Assembly: GCF_009908285.1 (NCBI RefSeq)
Contig: NZ_JAAARM010000032.1
Coordinates: 1-64,000, forward strand
DNA from: Pseudomonas sp. Fl4BN1
Lineage (GTDB): Bacteria > Pseudomonadota > Gammaproteobacteria > Pseudomonadales > Pseudomonadaceae
Direction: 5' to 3'
Length of the DNA: 64,000 bases
A model generated the notes under the pieces. The model saw nothing but the letters and a program-made list of their open reading frames with translations, had not been told where the DNA came from and did no database searches. The position numbers were made by a program, and so were the translations under genes. Shown piece by piece: positions 59,358-64,000 of the stretch (position 1 is the first letter of the stretch; every line of letters begins with the position of its first letter).

Positions 59358-59425
59358 CGATGTGCAGCGAGTCGAGCCCTGTCAACCCGCCAGCCCTCTA
59401 CAGGGATTGGCGGGAGACGCGCGGA

Positions 59426-61513
59426 TCAATCCGGTTTGCCGTTGACCACTCCGGCGGTGTTGTCGATCAGGCTCTTGGTCGCAGTCTGCAGGAAGGACTC
59501 CAGCTTCTGCTTGAGCTGCGCCTCATCCGCGGAGTCGGGAATCAGTTCGCCAGACGGCGCCGAGCCCAGTTCGTACTTGTACAGCCTTGGCGGCATTTCC
59601 TTGGGCAGTACCAGCACCCGATCCGCAGTCAACAGCGCAACGGTCTGATCGCTGCCCGAAGGCTTGATCACGCCGAAGCCCTTGTCGCCTTCCGGCAGGT
59701 TGAGCAGGTCGCGGCCCCAGCACTGATGCAGCACATCGCCACCGAGACGCCCCATGATGGTCGGCACGATGTCGATCTGGGTGCCCACGGTGTGGTCACG
59801 CTGGCCGAACTTCTCCTGGATACCCGGCGCAATCATCAGCATCGGCACGTTGAAGCGCCCCAGATCCATTTCGGTGATCTGCTGCTCGTTGCCAAAGCCA
59901 TGGTCGCCCACCACCACGAACAAGGTTTCCTTGAAATAAGGCTCCTTGCGCGCTTTCTCGAAGAACTGGCCCAGGGCCCAGTCGGAGTAGCGCATAGCGG
60001 TCAGGTGCTCGTTGAGACTGCCGCGGTCGGTGACCTTGTCCACCGGCAATGGCGTCGGCAGCGCATACGGGGTGTGGTTGGACAGGGTCTGCAGCAGGGC
60101 ATAGAACGGCGCCTTGCCTTCCCGGGCCTTCAACTCTTCCAGGCCACGGTTGAACATGTCCTGATCGGACACGCCCCAGGTCGGGTCGGAGAACACCGGA
60201 TTGACGAAGTCGTTGCGGCCGATGAAGTTGGTCATGCCCTGGTTGCTGAAGAACCCCGACTGGTTGTCCCAGGCGAAATCGCCGTTGTAGACATACACGT
60301 CATCGTACTTGCGAGCACTGAGCAGTTGCGGCAGGCCGGACAGCTTGTGGCTGCCTTCCGGCGTCTGCATCAGGTATTCGAAGCCCGGCAGGTTGGGGAA
60401 GCACGCCATGGTCGCGAACATACCCTGGTGGGTATGAGTGCCGTTGGAGAAGAAGCGATCGAACAGCAGGCCTTCCTTGGACAGTTTGTCGAAGTACGGT
60501 GTGACCTCGCCCGGACGTCCCAGGGCGCCCACCGAATGCCCGGCGAAGCTTTCCATCAGGATCACGACGACGTTCTTGATCGGCAGGGTCTTTTCCCCGT
60601 CCGGCGTGTAGTTGCGGCGCACGGCTGCGATGTCCGCATCCACCAGCTTGTCGCTCGGCACCAGCAGCATGTCGCGCACGGTCTGCTGCGCCAGCGGCTG
60701 GGGCAAGGTGGCCTTCCAGATATTGGTGCGGTCTTCGGACAGACGATCCTTGGCCGCCGCAGCCAACTGCAGCGTGCCGTTGAGGCCCAGCTGGTTGGCA
60801 AAGTTCGATTCGGTGGTGTAGACGTCACCCCAACGCATCGGCGGGCCTTGGCGCAGGGTGCCACGGGCGGCAACCACACAGATCAGCAGGCACACCACGA
60901 ACACCGCGATACGCGCATACCAGGGCGCGATCTGACGGGTACCGACATTGCCGCCACTGAACGGACCACGTGGCCGGGTAGCGCGGTCAGCGCCCTTGAA
61001 TGCCAGGCTCAGGATCCAGGTACCCACGGCCCAGGCCAACAGGTAGCGAACCACCGGGAAGCCGTACCAGAGCATGCTCATCACGGTCTTCGGGTCTTCC
61101 TTCACATATTGGAAGACCAGGCCGTTGAGGCGCTGGTGGAATTCGCGATAGAAGTCCATTTCCATCAGGCCGAGGAACAGCGCGATGCTGGAAGTGACGG
61201 TCAGCCAGAAACGCAGTACCCCACGAGCCGCCATGGCCCGGGCACTGAACAGTGCCAGCAGCAGCGGCACGCTGAGATAGACCACCAGCCGCAGGTCAAA
61301 ACGCAGCCCGTTGGCAAACGCCTCGAGGAAGGTCGAGGCCGGGGTGTCGAGGATCATCTCGCGGTTGTAGATCAGCAGCGCGACGCGCAACAGGGAGAGC
61401 ATCACCATCATGACCAGTGCACACAACAGCGTGTAGGCCAGATGGGATTTAACGGTCGGTTGCAGCAGGCGATTCGAGGATCGCTGCTGACTCAGGGCAT
61501 CCGAGTTTGCCAT
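59426..61513 (-). CDS. LTA-synthase/OpgB-type phosphoglycerol transferase
   Basis: 695-aa inner-membrane protein. About five N-terminal membrane helices (to about residue 190) are followed by an alkaline-phosphatase/sulfatase fold domain: VVVILMESFAGHSVGALG metal-binding entry, NGTHTHQGMFATMACFP with the likely Thr nucleophile, and VVVGDHGFGN. This is the LTA synthase family; in Gram-negatives its relatives modify periplasmic glucans with phosphoglycerol, since no lipoteichoic acid exists. Exact substrate not known. Has its own terminator. Confidence 0.86.
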   Translation of the reverse strand: MANSDALSQQRSSNRLLQPTVKSHLAYTLLCALVMMVMLSLLRVALLIYNREMILDTPASTFLEAFANGLRFDLRLVVYLSVPLLLALFSARAMAARGVLRFWLTVTSSIALFLGLMEMDFYREFHQRLNGLVFQYVKEDPKTVMSMLWYGFPVVRYLLAWAVGTWILSLAFKGADRATRPRGPFSGGNVGTRQIAPWYARIAVFVVCLLICVVAARGTLRQGPPMRWGDVYTTESNFANQLGLNGTLQLAAAAKDRLSEDRTNIWKATLPQPLAQQTVRDMLLVPSDKLVDADIAAVRRNYTPDGEKTLPIKNVVVILMESFAGHSVGALGRPGEVTPYFDKLSKEGLLFDRFFSNGTHTHQGMFATMACFPNLPGFEYLMQTPEGSHKLSGLPQLLSARKYDDVYVYNGDFAWDNQSGFFSNQGMTNFIGRNDFVNPVFSDPTWGVSDQDMFNRGLEELKAREGKAPFYALLQTLSNHTPYALPTPLPVDKVTDRGSLNEHLTAMRYSDWALGQFFEKARKEPYFKETLFVVVGDHGFGNEQQITEMDLGRFNVPMLMIAPGIQEKFGQRDHTVGTQIDIVPTIMGRLGGDVLHQCWGRDLLNLPEGDKGFGVIKPSGSDQTVALLTADRVLVLPKEMPPRLYKYELGSAPSGELIPDSADEAQLKQKLESFLQTATKSLIDNTAGVVNGKPD

Positions 61514-61873
61514 GTGGTTTTAGGACCCATTGGAAGTTTAAGTTGCAAAGATACAGCTGCGTTCTGCCCTCTTGTTGCCGCCAGGGCGACGGGGAAATAC
61601 GCGGTGCGCAAATGTTGCACGATCACTCAAGGCATTGCCATTGATTAGTAGGCAGCACCGCCGAACCCACTGCCAGCGGCTCTGGGACAAGAGATTGCAG
61701 AGGATTAACCGAGGAAAAAGCGCCAGCGAATTGTCTTAGAGCGTTTGTGAAAATTTCGTTCAACGCATGTTTAGTCACACAAAAAAGGGCCTGATGACCC
61801 TTTTTTTCCCTGCCTAATCAGCCATTACCAAGAAGATTCACCGCCTACGAACCACGGTGCGGTGAATCCAGGC
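61514..61873. other. Upstream region of the LTA-synthase-type gene
   Basis: 360 bp between the LTA-synthase-type start and the PLDc_N stop, both minus strand. It contains a bidirectional hairpin (61781-61806) and, by position, the promoter of the gene. No coding region seen. Confidence 0.55.
61781..61806. terminator. Bidirectional hairpin terminator
   Basis: AAAAAAGGG (61781-61789) pairs with CCCTTTTTT (61798-61806) around an 8-nt loop, giving T-runs in both directions. It most likely ends the PLDc_N gene on the minus strand. Confidence 0.8.
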
Positions 61874-62065
61874 TCAGAGCCGCACATTACCTCGGGGACC
61901 GGCGATCGCCCAGATAATCAGCCCCAGCACCGGCAAGAAGATAATCAGCAGCACCCAGAGGATCTTCATCCCGGTTTCGGCGCCACTTTTGAGCACGTTG
62001 ATGATTGCCCAGATGTCCAGGGCCAGGATGATCAGGCCAATCAGGCTATTGAAGGTGGAACCCAT
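61874..62065 (-). CDS. PLDc_N domain small membrane protein
   Basis: 63-aa protein with two hydrophobic helices (LIGLIILALDIWAIINVL and ILWVLLIIFLPVLGLIIWAI) ending in GPRGNVRL. This is the PLDc_N module without a phospholipase part, thought to be a membrane anchor; function unknown. Start follows GGGAG. Confidence 0.85.
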   Translation of the reverse strand: MGSTFNSLIGLIILALDIWAIINVLKSGAETGMKILWVLLIIFLPVLGLIIWAIAGPRGNVRL

Positions 62066-62143
62066 GGTCTCGCTCCCAAATGAGGTATGCCTCTTTAGGA
62101 TAGCTGGGCTGAATCAGGGTTCCGTATTATTAGCGCGCAGATT

Positions 62144-62674
62144 TCAGACGTGCACGGCAACCTTCAGCGCTTCCAAGGCCGGCGCAGCCGCAATCCCGAC
62201 CTCGCTACACAGCTCCAACACCCGCGGTACGTCATTGCCGTAGACCAGCACCACCTGCAGTTCGTCATCCAGCAACTGGCTGAAATTCATCAGCACATAA
62301 CCGCCGTTTTCCGGGTTCATGCTGCCCATCTGGATCTGGATGCGGTTCAGGGCAGTCAGCGCTTCGATCTTGGCCAACTGTTTGGGCTTGATATTGAAAC
62401 TCACCTCCTTGCCGAAGGAAGCAACGATCTGCGCGAACAGGTCGACATAAGTGTCGGCCTGAAACAGCACCGTCTCGGGCAGGCTGCCGACCACCACCCA
62501 CTCGCCCAGGGGAATAGGGAAGCTGTCGTCGTAGTTGATGTCCGGATTGGCCGCCAGGAACACCTGGGGATCGGCGTAGGCCAGGACCGCTTCATCGGCG
62601 ATCTGCTGAATCTCGGCGTCGCCCATGCACCCGGAGCTGATTTTGCTGATGAGTTCGATAAGGGCGGTTTTCAT
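62144..62674 (-). CDS. Hypothetical cytosolic protein
   Basis: 176 aa, no signal or membrane segment, clear coding composition. N-terminal helix (ALIELISKISSGCMGDAEIQQ), a middle PDINYDDSFPIPLGEW part and a hydrophobic C-terminal half (QVVLVYGNDVPRVLELCSE). Family not recognised. It stands between the PLDc_N and ankyrin genes on the same strand with intergenic gaps of 78 and 116 bp. Confidence 0.75.
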   Translation of the reverse strand: MKTALIELISKISSGCMGDAEIQQIADEAVLAYADPQVFLAANPDINYDDSFPIPLGEWVVVGSLPETVLFQADTYVDLFAQIVASFGKEVSFNIKPKQLAKIEALTALNRIQIQMGSMNPENGGYVLMNFSQLLDDELQVVLVYGNDVPRVLELCSEVGIAAAPALEALKVAVHV

Positions 62675-62790
62675 GGGCGCATCCTGAAGGCAAGGAAATT
62701 TCGAGGGCGCGAAGGATAGCCTAAAGTGCCAGGCCAGACCTATCGCTGCGACGAAGGCATGGTGCCCTCGTCCGCTCGAACCAGGCGGGC

Positions 62791-63309
62791 TCAGGCCAGG
62801 ATTTTTTCCAGTTGCGCAGTGGTGTCCGCCGCGCCCATGGTCTTGGCCGCCTCCAGGGCGCTGACGCCATTGGCGTCAAGGGCCTTGGGGTCAGCGCCCT
62901 GGCTGATCAGGTAAGTGACGATTTCAGTGCGGTTGAACATTGCAGCCATCATCAACGCCGTGCGCCCGTCGAAGGACGAGCCTTCCACCTGCGCGCCGCC
63001 CTCCACCAAGGCCTTGACCACTGCCAGGTCGCCCTTGAATGCAGCGCCGGCAATCGGGCTCTGGCCATTGTCATTGCGGATCTCGGGGTCGGCCTGGTAC
63101 TTGAGCAATACCTGTACCGCGTCTACGTGCCCGTGATAAGCGGCCAGCATCAGCAACGTATCGCCCTTGTGGTTACGCAGGTTGACCGGCAGGCCACTGT
63201 TCGCCAGCTTGTCGAGCATCTGTGCATCGCCCTGGCGAGCCACATTGAATACCTGCTCGACAAACTGGGCGGCCTCTTCTTCAGTCATCTGGCGGCTGTT
63301 GTCGGTCAT
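62791..63309 (-). CDS. Ankyrin-repeat protein
   Basis: 172-aa soluble protein made of about four ankyrin repeats (GDTLLMLAAYHGHVDAVQVLL; NGQSPIAGAAFKGDLAVVKAL; GRTALMMAAMFNRTEIVTYL; NGVSALEAAKTMG). Ankyrin folds bind protein partners; the partner here is unknown. ATG at 63309 follows TGGAG; a start seven codons upstream is less likely. No signal peptide. Confidence 0.9.
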   Translation of the reverse strand: MTDNSRQMTEEEAAQFVEQVFNVARQGDAQMLDKLANSGLPVNLRNHKGDTLLMLAAYHGHVDAVQVLLKYQADPEIRNDNGQSPIAGAAFKGDLAVVKALVEGGAQVEGSSFDGRTALMMAAMFNRTEIVTYLISQGADPKALDANGVSALEAAKTMGAADTTAQLEKILA

Positions 63310-63406
63310 CGGAAACTCCAGGTTGATCAAATCGGAAAGCCGCTAGTTTCCCCAAGCCGGCCGCAGCCTGTCATCCCTTTTTTCCCAAGAGCCGCCATAG
63401 ACAGAA

Positions 63407-64000
63407 TCAATAACGCAGACGCCCGGCCTGGATTTGCTCAAGAATCTGCGGAGTCAGTCGCTCATAGGTCTGCGCCCCTGGCAACCAGGCGTAGACCGGG
63501 TCATCGCCGATCTGCTCAAGGTCAAATGCCTGCTCCTTGAGACGGCTTTTCTGGTATTTGAAGGTTCCGGTGGTGTCCATTTTCACCTTGATCCGCAGGA
63601 ACAGCGGCACCGCGTAAGCCGGCAGTTGCTGCCGGGCAAACTGCAGCAGTGCACTGAAATCCAGGGTCGCCAGGGACTCGGTGGGGGTGATCGCCACCAT
63701 TCCCGCCCGGCCGTTAGTGTTGTGAATCTCGACGCCATAGGCCACCACTTCGGCAATCTGCGGGTGCCCCAGGAGAATGTTCTCCACTTCGGTAGTGGAG
63801 ACGTTCTCACCCTTCCAACGGAAGGTGTCCCCCAGGCGGTCCACGAACTGCACATGGCCAAAACCGATGTCGCGCAGCAGATCACCGGTATTGAAGTAGC
63901 AGTCGCCCTTCTCGAATACATCCGTGAGGATCACCTTGAGGTTCTTCTCCGGGTCGGTGTAACCGTCCAGGGGCGCCTTGTCGTCGATTTTCGCCAACAA
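63407..64000 (-). CDS. Long-chain acyl-CoA synthetase, C-terminal part (N-terminus beyond window)
   Basis: At least 197 codons, 5' end beyond the right edge. It is the C-terminal adenylation subdomain of an AMP-binding enzyme: GDLLRDIGFGHVQFVDRLGD hinge, FRWKGENVSTTEVE, and the final KYQKSRLKEQAF with the catalytic lysine. The FRWKGENVST form is typical of FadD6/very-long-chain acyl-CoA synthetases. Activates a fatty acid with ATP and CoA; chain length unknown. Confidence 0.88.
   Translation of the reverse strand: MLAKIDDKAPLDGYTDPEKNLKVILTDVFEKGDCYFNTGDLLRDIGFGHVQFVDRLGDTFRWKGENVSTTEVENILLGHPQIAEVVAYGVEIHNTNGRAGMVAITPTESLATLDFSALLQFARQQLPAYAVPLFLRIKVKMDTTGTFKYQKSRLKEQAFDLEQIGDDPVYAWLPGAQTYERLTPQILEQIQAGRLRY

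Larger units (their letters stand above)
59006..59425. other. Upstream region of the fimbrial operon
   Basis: 420 bp between the pilin start and the LTA-synthase stop, both minus strand. It holds an AGGAA/TTCCT array and the LTA-synthase terminator. A short frame at 59289 onward overlaps the terminator and is not a gene. Confidence 0.6.

Noticed and set aside
59360-61648. 762-codon plus-strand frame opposite the LTA-synthase-type gene
   Set aside because: Shadow frame rich in Gln, His and Arg that crosses the terminator; the minus-strand protein has full domain support.

Overview
The window looks like chromosomal DNA of a fluorescent Pseudomonas, most likely the P. fluorescens species complex (for example the P. 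protegens/chlororaphis/corrugata side). The signs are high GC with GC-rich third codon positions, the gyrA-serC-pheA-hisC-tyrA/aroA-cmk-rpsA-ihfB gene order with a fused TyrA-AroA, a WbpV-WbpL-WbpM module beside ihfB, the fumC2-DUF2059-bolA-trhO-dsbA-ABC-rbdA-undA order, and REP-type repeats. Species identity is an inference. No CRISPR array, tRNA, rRNA, prophage or insertion sequence was found.

Layout. 1-7164 (minus): kdpFABCD, the high-affinity K+ uptake ATPase and the start of its sensor kinase, with a REP-type inverted repeat between kdpB and kdpC and a KdpE-like box upstream. 7509-9172 (plus): an ethanolamine-type amino acid/amine permease and a small DUF2897 protein. 9218-12308: a DUF1989 protein with its FCD-type GntR regulator, then a TetR regulator and a short-chain dehydrogenase, each promoter carrying clear dyads. 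12509-17108 (minus): a ComEA-like HhH protein and a minimal O-antigen module (WbpM, WbpL-like, WbpV-like). 17524-29225 (minus): ihfB, a small lipoprotein, rpsA, cmk, tyrA-aroA, hisC, pheA, serC and gyrA, the mixed-function aromatic/serine supraoperon. 29566-34315: mtnA and divergent MTA deaminase (methylthioadenosine salvage), then ubiG-mupP-SDR.

34685-41024: a c-di-GMP and volatile-metabolism neighbourhood: a diguanylate cyclase with a structured leader, undA (1-undecene synthase) 44 bp behind an RbdA-like PAS-GGDEF-EAL protein, and an MsbA-like ABC exporter that ends a trhO-dsbA-ABC operon. 41017-49113: dsbA-like, trhO, bolA, DUF2059, fumC, an EamA transporter, a thiolase and the polyphosphate:AMP phosphotransferase. 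49261-53739: mnmC, a decayed stretch, yheU, ynfA, an SDR and DUF3309.

53801-59005 (minus): a chaperone-usher fimbrial operon (pilin, chaperone, usher, tip subunit) whose usher is broken by a one-base deletion and whose promoter region carries an array of TTCCT/AGGAA half-sites. 59426-64000 (minus): an LTA-synthase-type inner-membrane phosphoglycerol transferase, a PLDc_N membrane peptide, an unrecognised cytosolic protein, an ankyrin-repeat protein, and the C-terminal part of an acyl-CoA synthetase cut by the window edge.

The most interesting places are the undA/rbdA pair with the neighbouring diguanylate cyclase, the reduced O-antigen locus with its AT-rich gap, the usher frameshift plus its promoter array, the DUF1989/GntR pair, and the REP element inside the kdp operon. 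No clearly unprecedented multi-gene system was identified.
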